59,636 nt of DNA from Bradyrhizobium cenepequi (GTDB lineage: Bacteria; Pseudomonadota; Alphaproteobacteria; Rhizobiales; Xanthobacteraceae), in assembly GCF_020329485.1 (NCBI RefSeq), contig NZ_JAGKJI010000041.1, positions 1-59,636 of the forward strand. The letters run 5' to 3'. The notes beneath the pieces were generated by a model. The model had not been told where the DNA came from. It saw nothing but the letters and a program-made list of their open reading frames with translations, and did not search any database. Both the position numbers and the translations under genes were made by a program. Shown here in pieces: positions 8,905 through 17,931 of this stretch. Positions within the stretch are counted from its first letter, which is position 1; each line of letters opens with the position of its first letter.

Positions 8905-9504
8905 ATGAACCAAACAGTTACAAGCCGTCTGAAAAAGCTCCGGGCCGCCCGCGGCTGCGGGGCGGGCAATCGCGCGGGTCAGCCCTGCCAGTGCCCGGCC
9001 ATCCGCGGTCGTATGCGCTGTCGTCTACACGGGGGGCTCAGCCCTGGGGCACCGAAAGGAGGAGCTAACGGCAAGTATAAGGATGGGTATTTCACTGCCG
9101 AAGCCATAGCCGAGCGTCGCTGGGCCAAGTCCTTGGTAGCCGACTTCGTGCGGGGGCGAGAAAGAATGACTGATCGCAAGCTGCCGACGAGAAGGGACAC
9201 CAAGGATGGCATCTTCGCCGCGACGTTTGAGCGGGGCGAGATCGGGCCGAAACTGTTCGGGGCAGTCTGCAAGATGGTCTCGGAGGCGCGGTGTCGACGC
9301 ACCGGGAGCGACGCTGCCTTCCGCGAACCTGCGATTGGCTCAAGGTCAAGAACCGGGAGCCCCCCGCGTTCCGGCGCGAAATCTAGGGCGTGTACTCATA
9401 AATCCGGCCGCAGACCAGGGCGCGGATATCTGCTGTACCTCTCAGAGCGGCGCGATGGCGTGGGCCAGTCGGGGAACGTTCTGCGCTCGCCGCAAGCATG
9501 GTGA
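8905..9504 (+). CDS. HGGxS-type hypothetical protein, probably decayed 3' part
   Basis: The first 60 or so residues (LRAARGCGAGNRAGQPCQCP, then RMRCRLHGGLSPGAPKGGAN, then YFTAEAIAERR) match the pattern of a small rhizobial protein family with Cys and His pairs, an HGGxS box and a YTAEAIARRR tail. A second copy lies at 16273. A possible metal or nucleic-acid role follows only from the Cys/His spacing. The frame runs on to 9504, but from about 9270 another frame carries a DNA ligase relic, so the 3' part is probably not native. The function is unknown. Confidence 0.45.
   Translation: MNQTVTSRLKKLRAARGCGAGNRAGQPCQCPAIRGRMRCRLHGGLSPGAPKGGANGKYKDGYFTAEAIAERRWAKSLVADFVRGRERMTDRKLPTRRDTKDGIFAATFERGEIGPKLFGAVCKMVSEARCRRTGSDAAFREPAIGSRSRTGSPPRSGAKSRACTHKSGRRPGRGYLLYLSERRDGVGQSGNVLRSPQAW
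9279..9386 (+). pseudogene. C-terminal remnant of ATP-dependent DNA ligase
   Basis: In the frame ending at the TAG of 9384-9386 the sequence reads VSTHRERRCLP, then DWLKVKNREPPAFRREI. LigD/LigC-type ATP-dependent DNA ligases have the same C-terminal pattern (VSK..R..YR.GR...WLKVKN). Only about 35 codons remain and the catalytic Lys motif is absent. This is a relic of a deleted gene. Confidence 0.55.
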
Positions 9505-9648
9505 CACGGCGGGATGGCAGACCGACATTTCACATGCGCGTGTCGATTCCGTCATTTCATGGTGATTTGCGACAAACATTGCCTCTGCTCTATGAGATTT
9601 TAGGCAGATGCTGGGGTTGCTGCGAAAAATGCGCTCTTAAGGAAATCA

Positions 9649-10614
9649 ATGCCTAAATATCGTCATGATCTGCCGCACCGCCATGGCGGCACTTTTCTCA
9701 CCGATGGCGGACAGGTTACAGAGCTGATCTTTCACGAGGGGGTCGATCTGCCGCACTTTGCGGCGTTTACACTGCTTGATTCCGAAGCGGGGCGCGAGCG
9801 TCTCAAAAAATACTATGAGTCCTATCTAGACATCGCGCGGCGTCATGATGTCGGATTCGTGCTCAGCGGTCCAACGTGGCGGGCCAATCCTGACTGGGCG
9901 CAAAAGCTTGGTTACGATGCCGCGGCGCTGGATGCGATCAACAAGGATTCAATCTCTTTTCTCGCGGACCTGCGTGCCACCTGGGAAGCGAGTTGCGATT
10001 CCTCGCAGATGCCTTGCGTCATCAACGGAGTGATCGGTCCACGTGGCGACGGCTACAAGGCCGGGATCATGGATGCCGACGAGGCGGAAGCCTATCATAA
10101 CGAGCAAATCGCGTCGTTCGTTGATAGCGAGGCCGACATGGTGTCGGCCTTCACGCTCACGAATATTGATGAGGCTATCGGAATTGTCCGTGCAGCCGAA
10201 AGACAGAAAATTCCGTGCGCGATTTCGTTCACAGTGGAGACGAACGGGCGCCTGCCGAGAGGGGAGACATTGCAGCAGGCGATCGAAACGGTCGACCATG
10301 AGACGAACGGAGTGGCAGAATATTTCATGATCAACTGTGCGCATCCCTCGCACTTCGAGCAGGCGCTCGACAGCAGAGCTGGATGGACCAAGCGTATCTA
10401 CGGCATCAGAGCCAATGCCTCGACACGAAGTCACGCCGAACTCGACGAGTCCGAGACGCTGGACGACGGCGATCCGCAAGACCTCGGCCTTCGTTATCGG
10501 AGATTGAGGACGGCCTTTCCTGCGATGCGGATTATTGGAGGTTGCTGCGGAACCGACCATCGGCACATTGCAGCCATCGCGGCCGCGTGCTTGCCGGTTG
10601 ACGTGGAGGATTGA
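9649..10614 (+). CDS. Homocysteine S-methyltransferase family protein
   Basis: This family transfers a methyl group from a methyl donor (for example S-methylmethionine or a betaine) to homocysteine or a related thiol in the cytoplasm, using a zinc ion. The expected zinc ligands are visible: the Cys of INCAHPSHF near residue 229, and the Cys pair of GGCCGTDHRHI near residue 298. The N-terminal GGTFLTDGG and the substrate loop LSGPTWRANPDW also fit. At 321 residues it has the usual length. AAGGAAA stands 6 bases before the ATG. It is a single gene without operon partners, so the methyl donor cannot be inferred. Confidence 0.85.
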   Translation: MPKYRHDLPHRHGGTFLTDGGQVTELIFHEGVDLPHFAAFTLLDSEAGRERLKKYYESYLDIARRHDVGFVLSGPTWRANPDWAQKLGYDAAALDAINKDSISFLADLRATWEASCDSSQMPCVINGVIGPRGDGYKAGIMDADEAEAYHNEQIASFVDSEADMVSAFTLTNIDEAIGIVRAAERQKIPCAISFTVETNGRLPRGETLQQAIETVDHETNGVAEYFMINCAHPSHFEQALDSRAGWTKRIYGIRANASTRSHAELDESETLDDGDPQDLGLRYRRLRTAFPAMRIIGGCCGTDHRHIAAIAAACLPVDVED

Positions 10615-11050
10615 CGCACAGCGGTGTCGACCGTTTTCGTGAGCAGGATCGTTCTATAACTCTCGAAAGATGAGTACACGCTCCAGCTCCCGGCTGCGGC
10701 TGGCGACGGCGTAGGCTCGGTTGGCATGCAAAGGGCGACAAGGTTGGGTCGCCGCGTTGCGCCAGTTGTCGCTCGGTCTTTGCTTAAACCGGACATTCGG
10801 CCGAACGCGCATGTCTCAGAAGGGCCAACACATCTTTGAGAGGAAATCCAAGCGAGTGAGAGTTGGGACGCCCCAATTTTTCTCGAATTGCCGCGCACGA
10901 AAACCCGAGCTAAACCAATATTTAAACGGATAGATAGCCACTTGCGCTAGCTGCTCGCTAAGGCGAGCACAAGCAAATTCAACAGCTTGCGGCTAAAATT
11001 TGCCAGACGATGACTGACGCTGATGAACTCCTTCCACCACGGAGGGAATC
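10615..11050. other. Intergenic region, no supported gene
   Basis: About 435 bp. The only structure I see is a 7-bp stem (TGCTCGC, loop TAAG, GCGAGCA) at 10952-10969 without a T-tract. Short frames here have no recognisable content. Confidence 0.5.
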
Positions 11051-11164
11051 ATGTCCGACAAGCTGAAGGTGAGTTTCTGGGGTGCAAGCATTAGTGCTGA
11101 TGGGCTGTGGGCGATTGGCGCCGCCGTGCCGATCGTGCTCATCATTGCTTGGTGCTCACGATGA
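11051..11164 (+). CDS. Small single-pass membrane protein, 37 residues
   Basis: A strong GGAGGGAATC ribosome site stands directly before the ATG. The frame begins MSDKLKVSFWG and continues with a hydrophobic helix (AIGAAVPIVLIIAWC), as expected for a one-span membrane peptide with its N-terminus in the cytoplasm. Its stop (TGA 11162-11164) abuts the stop of the convergent gene at 11165. The strong start signal is the main support. The function is unknown. Confidence 0.6.
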   Translation: MSDKLKVSFWGASISADGLWAIGAAVPIVLIIAWCSR

Positions 11165-11987
11165 CTACTCTTTCAACCATTTTGTTGCCTCCTCTTGGAG
11201 TTGAAGTGTTGTGTCGCGCATGAACTCGCTCTCCTCGGGGGTGAGAAAAGGCGCCGTCCCTGACCACAGCCTGACGCTCTTGATCTTAAATCCTCGCTCG
11301 ATGAGGTCGGATGGGACTTGCCAGCGAGCTTCCCAGATACCCTTGGGCCGAACTTTCCAAACGAGATTGACGGCGCCCTCGACGCGGGGTGGCCGTTGGT
11401 GTTTTTCGATAGGCTCTGGGGCAGGCTCAGGCGGCGGAGGTGTTGACCCTGTCGCCTTCGGCGGCGGAGTTCGCTTTGGCTTTGTCGCCTTTGGCGGCGG
11501 CGGATTGAGAAGCCTTTGAAACCCCTTAGGTTGTGTAACGGGATTCTCTACTGCGAAGCCCGACAGAAAGGTTGCTTTGATCGCCTTGGCAAGCTCAACC
11601 CTAGACTTGCCGATTGCGACAGCGCTCGAATAGGAGATCTCCACAGCCCGGAAGAGTGAAACATCCGCAGGGATTTTCTCGCCGCGCCATGTGTATCACC
11701 GGCCGGTTCACCATGTGACGGATGCCTAGTTCGTAGAAGGCGTTCGGATTCCGTGTGGTCAGGTTTGCGATAACAAGCCTCGCCTCAATGAGGTGGGTGA
11801 CGATTTGTGAGTCGATCATCCCCGGCGTTGAGATGTGATCAGCGCGCACAACGTATAAGTTCTTCTTGATCGACGCAAAGGCTGGCTTGATGATCTTGTT
11901 GAACAGGGCGTCGGCGTGAATGCGCTCCTTGCTTCCGCGTTTTCCGATAGGACCTACCACAAAGCAGGTTCTCGAAGGACTGGCCAT
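11165..11987 (-). pseudogene. Deoxyribosyltransferase/TIR-like protein with Pro-rich linker, frameshifted
   Basis: The N-terminal half (CFVVGPIGKRGSKERIHAD at residues 8-26, later ARLVIANLTTRNPNAFYELG) has the pattern of the nucleoside 2-deoxyribosyltransferase-like/TIR-like fold; the Glu of FYELG occupies the place of the catalytic Glu. Near 11690 the frame changes by one base. The old frame runs out as NPCGCFTLPG, while the new one reads EKIPADVSLFRAVEISYSS without a break in sense. The second half has a Pro/Lys linker (PPPPKATKPKRTPPPKATG) and a C-terminal domain with FLTPEESEFM that I do not recognise. This domain layout resembles NAD- or nucleotide-cleaving defence effectors, but no partner gene is present. 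It could be an old pseudogene or could need frameshifting. Confidence 0.6.
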
Positions 11988-12003
11988 AACTCACCTAATC
12001 AAA

Positions 12004-12021
12004 AGCCCTCCGAAGAGGGCT
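12004..12021 (-). terminator. Hairpin with TTCG loop, terminator or leader attenuator
   Basis: AGCCCTC and GAGGGCT form a perfect 7-bp stem. On the minus strand the loop is TTCG and TTTTG follows at once, the form of a Rho-independent terminator. It lies only 16 bp before the start of the minus-strand gene at 11987, so it may end transcription arriving from higher coordinates or act in that gene's leader. Confidence 0.65.
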
Positions 12022-12153
12022 CGCTCAGCGCTGAGGGGATTGGATGATGCGCCAAAGTCCCCTATTATGATTTCAACTTGAGGTATTTTACAAGCGGTCA
12101 GCCGACGATAACGGTTGGTCTAGGAGACGGGTTGCCGTCTCTTGGGAGGGAGC

Positions 12154-12306
12154 ATGGAGAAATACGGAGCTGGATCGATTGTTGTCTCCGACTATGACCC
12201 CAACTGGCCGGCGTTGTTCGAGCGGGAAAGCACCAGGATTAAGCATGCGCTCGGCGCTTGTTCTGTGCCGGAAGGGGCTGCGCGTCAATTTTCGCTGGTT
12301 AGATAA
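12154..12306 (+). pseudogene. Truncated GrpB-family (UPF0157) protein
   Basis: After GGGAGGG and the ATG, the frame reads IVVSDYDPNWPALFERES, typical of the beginning of GrpB/UPF0157 nucleotidyltransferase-like proteins (normally about 170 residues). After about 38 residues the similarity ends and the frame stops at 50 codons. The rest of the gene is missing, replaced by the 3' end of the convergent gene at 12285. Confidence 0.65.
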
Positions 12307-12539
12307 CTTAGCATGATTGTGCAGGCGGCCTCGGCCTCGGCAAAAGTTTTGAAGGGAGAGCCAATGACCCTGATCGCGCCACGGCTCTGTTCAAACGGAC
12401 GCCATGACGCGACATAGCCGGGACTTCCGCGAAAGCCAGGGCCGGTGAGATTTTCGAAGCTGATTACGAATGAATAGCCGTCGCTGCTGGCGCTCCATAT
12501 TTCCATGTGCTCGACGGCACGATGGAAAAGCAGGGACAT
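12285..12539 (-). CDS. Small conserved-looking hypothetical protein, 84 residues
   Basis: The protein has a balanced composition (SFVISFENLTGPGFRG, then AIRVIGSPFKTFAEAEAAC) and looks like a genuine small soluble alpha/beta protein. AGGTGAG lies 9 bases before the ATG at 12539; an inner ATG (MEIWSAS) 11 codons on is possible. The C-terminal end overlaps the truncated GrpB frame by 22 bases. The function is unknown. Confidence 0.55.
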   Translation of the reverse strand: MSLLFHRAVEHMEIWSASSDGYSFVISFENLTGPGFRGSPGYVASWRPFEQSRGAIRVIGSPFKTFAEAEAACTIMLSYLTSEN

Positions 12540-12722
12540 TTGCAGTCACTCACCTGTGGTCGCCAAGTCATCGGTGCCAGCCTACCGCATTCGGAATCCA
12601 TCATCCTTGGGTCGGGGACCCGGCAAGTGGTAGCAGCGGAAAAAACTGCATTGCTGTTGTATTCGCGCAACGCTCCTTTCTGATCTGCGGCGATATGCTG
12701 GCGTCGGCTGGGGAGAACCGCG

Positions 12723-12911
12723 ATGTTCGATGTCTATCTAAACGGCAGGCGCGATTTGCTTGTCGTTCGCAGGGGATTTCCAATCCCTCCCGGCGGTGCA
12801 TCAGGCAGGTGGCGCAGGCGTAGGAAACGCGTCGCCAGTGTCAGCGAAGAGATTTGGCGGGCCGTTCAGAGGCAAGGCTACTACATGCGGAAACTGAGCG
12901 GTCTCAAGTAA
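12723..12911 (+). CDS. Small basic hypothetical protein, 62 residues
   Basis: A short protein with an Arg-rich centre (RWRRRRKRVASVSEEIW) and a C-terminal QGYYMRKLSGLK. GGGGAG lies 8 bases before the ATG. Proteins of this length and style are common in rhizobial genomes, and the basic patch suggests nucleic-acid contact. I know of no assigned function. Confidence 0.5.
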   Translation: MFDVYLNGRRDLLVVRRGFPIPPGGASGRWRRRRKRVASVSEEIWRAVQRQGYYMRKLSGLK

Positions 12912-13164
12912 AACTAGCGGGGTTGGCTTGGTGCTTGCTCTTGAGGACTCGGCCGCTGTTTGCTTCGACCGCTCCGAAGGTCGTTGAGTCGATACACCCT
13001 AAAGACCCATGCGTGACAGTCTGGATGTGGTCGCCGTGGGATGAGGCGAAGACTTTGCAGCGGCCGTTGCCGGACGACGTGCTCAAGATCGTGATGCGCG
13101 TGGCGGATAGATCGCTTCGGGCCGCACATTTCGATCATCGTATCCAAGATACTGGAGCGCGAGA

Positions 13165-13365
13165 TCAACATTGTGATGGGGTTGCCGGCAGCTTGTCGGT
13201 TGACCTCAAGGTCTCTGACCGATGTCCCGATCCCTTCAGATCAGCTTCGAGTTCTTCGATAATGGCGTGAAGCAGACACGTGGCAAGCGGGTCTGTGACT
13301 TCCCGCTCCAACAGGCGATAGCGCACGATCTCGACTTCTCGGTCTCTCAACTGGCGCTCTGTCAT
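13165..13365 (-). CDS. Small hypothetical protein next to IS copy 2
   Basis: A 66-residue helical, charged protein (TERQLRDREVEIVRYRLL, then LLHAIIEELEADLKG). The left end of IS copy 2 begins 5 bp before its ATG, so the native ribosome site and promoter have been displaced. It is therefore probably silent or read from the IS. The function is unknown. Confidence 0.45.
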   Translation of the reverse strand: MTERQLRDREVEIVRYRLLEREVTDPLATCLLHAIIEELEADLKGSGHRSETLRSTDKLPATPSQC

Positions 13366-13370
13366 GGTTG

Positions 13371-14461
13371 TGTGTACCGAAAACCTTATCCGTGTTGATG
13401 ACGTATTGGAATCGCCTAAGCTGGCGGGATGATCGGGCTGCTGTGTTTCGTACTGGCCGTCCTGGCTTCGCCCTTCAGTCGAAGTTGCGGCTTGAAGCGG
13501 AGAACGCGGTGCTCCGACATCAATTGATTGTCTTGAGGCGGAAGCTGCATGGTCGCGTCCGGCTCACGAACGATGATCGCTGGTTCTTGATCCAGCTGTA
13601 TCGCTGGTTTCCATCAATCCTGCAGGCTCTCACCATCATCCGGCCCGAGACGCTGGTGCGGTAGCACCGGGCCGGCTTTCGCCGCTATTGGCGTTGGAAG
13701 TCGTGCCCACCGGGAGGGCGGCCGCCGATCGACACCGAACTGCGCGCGCTGATCCGGCGAATGAGCATCGATAATTCGCTTTGGGGCGCACCGCGTATTC
13801 ATGGCGAACTGCTCAAGCTTGGGTTCGAGGTCGCGCAATCGAGCGTTGCCAAGTACATGGTCAAGCGCCGAGGCCCACCAAGCCAGGGATGGCAGACCTT
13901 CTTGCATAACCACGCGCCGGATATCGCCGCCATGGACCTGTTCGTGGTTCCGACGATCGGTTTCGACCTGGCTACGCATTCGTCATCGTCCGACTGGACC
14001 GCAGAGGCTTAGTCTGGATCAACATCACAAAGAATCCGACGGCGGAATGGGTTGCGCGTCAGATCACCGAGGCCTTTCCTTGGATGAGGCCCCAAAATAC
14101 CTCATTCGCGATCGCGATCGCATCTATGGCAGCCTCGTTACGCGGCGATTGCGCGCCATCGGCATCCGCGACAGGCCGATTGCACCAGCCTCGCCGCGGC
14201 AGAATGGCTTTGCCGAACGGTTGATCGGATCGATCCGCCGCGAGTGCTTGGATCACATCATCGTTTTTGATGAGACGCATCTACGCCGAATTTTGCGATC
14301 TTACGCTTGTTATTACAATGACGTAAGAACGCACCGGTCGTTGGACAAAGACGCGCCGCTTGTTCGCCCGATTCAGCGGACCGGAAGTATCAAATCACAC
14401 ACCATCCTCGGCGGTCTTCACCACCGCTACGTTCGGGTGTAGCTGGTTTTCGCTGCACACA
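13371..14461 (+). mobile_element. Insertion sequence copy 2 (about 1.09 kb)
   Basis: The left end TGTGTACCGAAAAC at 13371-13384 is intact. The right end is degenerate, GTTTTCGCTGCACACA at 14446-14461. It is oriented opposite to copy 3, and the pair encloses the FkbM gene. Its transposase is broken. Confidence 0.8.
13429..14442 (+). pseudogene. Broken IS transposase (copy 2)
   Basis: The start (MIGLLCFVLAVLAS at 13429) loses its frame within 16 codons through a missing base. The middle resumes (LRLEAENAVLRHQL). An amber TAG at 13662-13664 replaces the Trp of LVRWHRAGF. Two more shifts occur near 13970 and 14080. The last part, with RDRDRIYG and FAERLIGSIRRE, is readable to 14442. The same amber codon occurs in copy 3. 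Confidence 0.8.
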
Positions 14462-14747
14462 GCCAGGAGCGGAAATCAGCAGCAAGCCGAGCACCCACAA
14501 GTGCGCCAAAGACCGCCCTCGCCGCCCTGCGCTGCTCTTATCAGCGGGCAGATTGACATCAGATGAACTCACATCGCCTCTTTCAGCTTCGCCGACGTAA
14601 ACGGAACTGACGCACGACGAGAGCATCACACCGCGCTGGGGATGACGGCCGCTGCCGGCTCGCCCGCGCCGCACGGTTTCTCGTTCGGCCGGCCGATCAG
14701 GCGTAGGTTAATTGCGGCATCTCCGGAACGGCAGGATCCGGTCGCTC

Positions 14748-15956
14748 TCACCGTCCAAGGCGGTGCACAGCGTGCTTTAACGCGGATGCCCAACGGGCCG
14801 ACGAGCCTTCTGGAACCGCGAACAGATTGCAGATCCATGTAATCTCATCGATGCAGGACACCGGGCTGCCAAGAGGCATCATTTGTCCCTCAAGATCATC
14901 GACGTAGTGGAGCGCATAGCCCGAAAGCAGCTCGCCCAAGAAGCGTCCATTAGTACCGCATTCCGAAAGCGTGACCGGGTTGTATTCTAGGAGAATAGCA
15001 GGTTTGTCACTCCTCGAGAGCAGCCGTGGTGCGCCACGTAAGACGGCCACTTCGCTGCCCTCGACGTCGATCTTCAGAAGCGCCGGACGAACATCTTCCA
15101 GCGAACAGAACGCATCTAGCGTAACACTGGGCGCGTATGCGAGGTGGTCGCCCACTCGCTGGTTGAGTCCACCCGGCGTGATCTGGGCATAGAGGGAGTT
15201 TCTCAGGGAATAACTGAGGCGCACCTGGCGCGGATCATCAAGGACGGCGGCTGCTATGGGGTGAACCCGGTCATTCAAACCGAGGCTGTACACGGATTGC
15301 ACAAGTTTGGCGAACGTCGTCGGCACCGGTTCGAACGCATAAATCGTCGGCGACCGCGCGGCCAGCATCTGGGCCAGTTGGGTCGACACGAACCCGACAT
15401 TCGCCCCGATATCAAACATTATGGGCTCGTTGTCATCATGCAACCAGGCGGCGCACAATGCCAGCTCGCTTTCGTAGGCTCGCCGATGATAGAATGGATG
15501 TTCACTGAGGTCGCCAACGTGACAGACAAAATCGAAGCCAAGCCCGCTTCTCGTCACAAAATTCCTGATCCCAGCCGCACCAAGCACTCTGAGCCACGCG
15601 AACCGCAGACTCGCACTGAACAACGGGATGTTAGCGGCCGCACTCGTCGGAATGGTCGTCGACGGACCGCACACGGCACGAACCCCGCGCCTTAGGATGC
15701 GTGTCCTCAGATCTTGCCGCCCGACTGCGCGGTGGATAGGCCGGGTTTGGTTGGCTCCGGCGGGGGGATGATTACTTTCACGCCCCTTGGCGCATCGTTC
15801 TTCGGTCATCGCAGGCGTCCTTCTCATGCCCCGCGGGACAGAGACATAACGTCGGAGCGCTTGATGCGGGCAAGCTCGCTTAAAGGACTGAGCCGTGATA
15901 ACCTGTGGTTGCCCAATCTGTTTAGAGAACCATGTGACCAGCGAGCGACTGGCCAT
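14748..15956 (-). CDS. FkbM-family SAM-dependent methyltransferase
   Basis: FkbM proteins transfer a methyl group from S-adenosylmethionine, often to a sugar or polyketide hydroxyl. The Rossmann core is clear: FDIGANVGFVSTQLAQML (SAM motif I), AFEPVPTTFAKL (acidic loop), and LLKIDVEGSEVAVLRGA (motif IV, typical of the family). The frame gives 402 residues, but the first 90 or so are low-complexity and unlike the family. A start near the GTG at 15674 would give about 308 residues, the usual length, so the annotated start is the outer limit. It sits alone between two inverted IS copies, which suggests transfer or rearrangement; surface polysaccharide modification is the likeliest role. Confidence 0.8.
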   Translation of the reverse strand: MASRSLVTWFSKQIGQPQVITAQSFKRACPHQALRRYVSVPRGMRRTPAMTEERCAKGRESNHPPAGANQTRPIHRAVGRQDLRTRILRRGVRAVCGPSTTIPTSAAANIPLFSASLRFAWLRVLGAAGIRNFVTRSGLGFDFVCHVGDLSEHPFYHRRAYESELALCAAWLHDDNEPIMFDIGANVGFVSTQLAQMLAARSPTIYAFEPVPTTFAKLVQSVYSLGLNDRVHPIAAAVLDDPRQVRLSYSLRNSLYAQITPGGLNQRVGDHLAYAPSVTLDAFCSLEDVRPALLKIDVEGSEVAVLRGAPRLLSRSDKPAILLEYNPVTLSECGTNGRFLGELLSGYALHYVDDLEGQMMPLGSPVSCIDEITWICNLFAVPEGSSARWASALKHAVHRLGR

Positions 15957-16272
15957 GCCCGTCGGCCTTGAGTAGATAGATCGCTATGCGCTGAGGGGTT
16001 TTCGGGGATAGGCGCCCGGCCGAGCCACCCGATCAAATCGGATCCGACGAGACTTGGATAATGTCTTCGCTGCGTGGCAACATCAAGAGAGGATTTTGAC
16101 CAGCGGACTTCACTAAAAATCTGAAGAGCAGACGTTAGAAGGCAGACGTTAATTTGAGGTTCTGCGACAGATCCAATAGCTGCGTTGGCCTGATCATGTC
16201 CGTTCAGGGTCATTCGCGACCGGGTCGAGCCAGCAGGAAGTCCGGCCATGTCCGCTATGCCCCGAAAGCGGA
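15957..16272. other. Intergenic region between FkbM gene and HGGxS relic
   Basis: About 315 bp with no supported gene. It contains the upstream flank of the FkbM frame and a near-repeat (gcagacgttagaa / ggcagacgttaat near 16128 and 16141). Confidence 0.4.
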
Positions 16273-16464
16273 ATGCACCGGGCCAAACGTTGCGGAGCGA
16301 GAACCCGGAGCAAGAAACCGTGCCAGTCTCCGGCGATGGCAAACGGTGGGTGCCGAATGCACGATGGTGCCTCACTGGGCGCGCCGAAGGGCAATCAGAA
16401 TGCATTCAAACATGGTCGATATACGGCAGCGGCAATTGCGCGACGGCGGGAGATTCGGCACTGA
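16273..16464 (+). pseudogene. Second HGGxS-type small protein, truncated
   Basis: The frame (CGARTRSKKPCQSPAMANGG, then CRMHDGASLGAPKGNQNAFK, then HGRYTAAAIARRREIRH) belongs to the same family as the gene at 8905; the HGG box is altered to HDG. The stop comes directly after the ARRRE motif, where I would expect more residues. An upstream ATG at 16248 is in a different frame, so an N-terminal shift is also likely. It is probably a relic. Confidence 0.5.
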
Positions 16465-16673
16465 TCCGCGTTGCTCGCGCCTTATGCATCCACTGACAAT
16501 CTTTGAAATCGTCAACGAAAGTGTTTGCCGTTTTATGAGACTGAGGCTCAGAGGCAAACGCGCGCCTCGGGCTGACAATTCCTCATCACTTTAGCTGCCC
16601 CCACCATCGTCCGGGATATTCGGTTTGAGGTATTGCCACCATACATGGAGGTTCTTTGAGCGTCATTGCCCTG

Positions 16674-17756
16674 TGTGTACCGAAAACTTAAGCTCGAGTG
16701 TAGTGGTGGTGAAGGCCGCCGAGGATGGCGTGTGATTTGATGCTTCCGATTCGCTGAATCGGGCGAGTGACCGGCGCGTCCTTATTCAAGGATTGGTGCG
16801 TTCTGACGCGATTGTAATAGTCCGCGTAGGATTTTAGGACCCGACGCAAATGCATCTCGCCCAAGACAATGATGTGGTCCACACATTCACGCCGGATCGA
16901 TCCGATCAGCCGTTCGACAAAGCCGTTCTGCCAGGGTGAGGCCGGTGCGGTCGGCTTGTCTCGAATGCCCATGGCACGCAGTCGGCGTGTGACGACCGCA
17001 CCGTAGATGCAATCCCGGTCTCGGATCATGTAGCCCGGAGCCTCGTTCCAGGGGAATGCCTCGGTTATTTGACGCGCGACCCATTCGGCGGTTGGATGTG
17101 CGGTGACGTTGACCCAGACAAGATCTCTGCGGTCTAGCCGAACCATGACGAAGGCATAGAGGAGATCGAAACCGATCGTCGGGACGACGAAGAAGTCCAC
17201 GATATCTGGAGCATGATTATGTAGGAAGGTGCGCCATCCCTGGCTTGGCGGCACTCGCCGTTTGACCATGTACTTGGCGACGCTCGACTGCGCGACCTCA
17301 AACCCGAGCTTGAGCAGTTCGCCATGAATGCGCGGCGCACCCCACAGTGGATTGTTGATGCCCATCCGCCGGATCAATGCGCGCAGCTCCGCCTGGATTT
17401 GTGGCCACCCTCCCACCGGACGCGACTTCCAACGCCAGTAGCAGCGAAAGCCAGCCCGGTGCTACCGCACCAGCGTCTCGGGCCGGATGATGGTGAGAGC
17501 CTGCAGGATTGATGGAAACCAGCGATACAGCTGGATCAAGAACCAGCGATCATCGTTCGTGAGCCGAACGCGACCATGCAGCTTCCGCCTCAAGACAATC
17601 AATTGATGTCGGAGCACCGCGTTCTCCGCTTCAAGCCGCAACTTCGACTGAAGGGCGAAGCCCAGGACGGCCAGTACGAAACAGAGCAGCCCGATCATTC
17701 TTCCAGAATAGGCGATTCCGTCACCTCATCAACTCGGATAAGGTTTTCGGTACACA
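16674..17756 (-). mobile_element. Insertion sequence copy 3 (about 1.08 kb)
   Basis: Ends are TGTGTACCGAAAAC at 16674-16687 and GTTTTCGGTACACA at 17743-17756, both intact. Additional CA/TG dinucleotides outside each end make the exact border uncertain. The transposase is on the minus strand and has one in-frame amber codon. Confidence 0.85.
16688..17698 (-). pseudogene. IS transposase with single in-frame amber codon (copy 3)
   Basis: The frame is continuous from MIGLLCFVLAVLG (17698) to HHHYTRA, except for a TAG at 17462-17464 in place of the Trp of LVRWHRAGF (codon 79). The integrase core is readable: VDFFVVPTIGF, RDRDCIYG and FVERLIGSIRRE. Only this nonsense codon separates it from a full-length protein, so suppression or a restart at the ATG of 17416 could give a product without the N-terminal HTH. 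Copy 2 has the same amber. Confidence 0.8.
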
Positions 17757-17931
17757 CACAGGCGACGACGGGAAAGGAGACCGCTCTTGACGCGCATTCC
17801 GGCTGATCCGATCTCCGCGGACGCATCAAACACGTACCGAGCATGCGCTTGCGCCAGAATCGAACATCTCCCGAAGGTCTGTTTTTGACTCAAGGCCGGT
17901 GTGAGCATTGGATCGCTAGAAAGTGCCCATG

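Noticed and set aside
13371..17756. Composite transposon carrying FkbM
   Set aside because: The two flanking IS copies are inverted as required, but both transposases are broken and no target duplication outside the pair could be shown.
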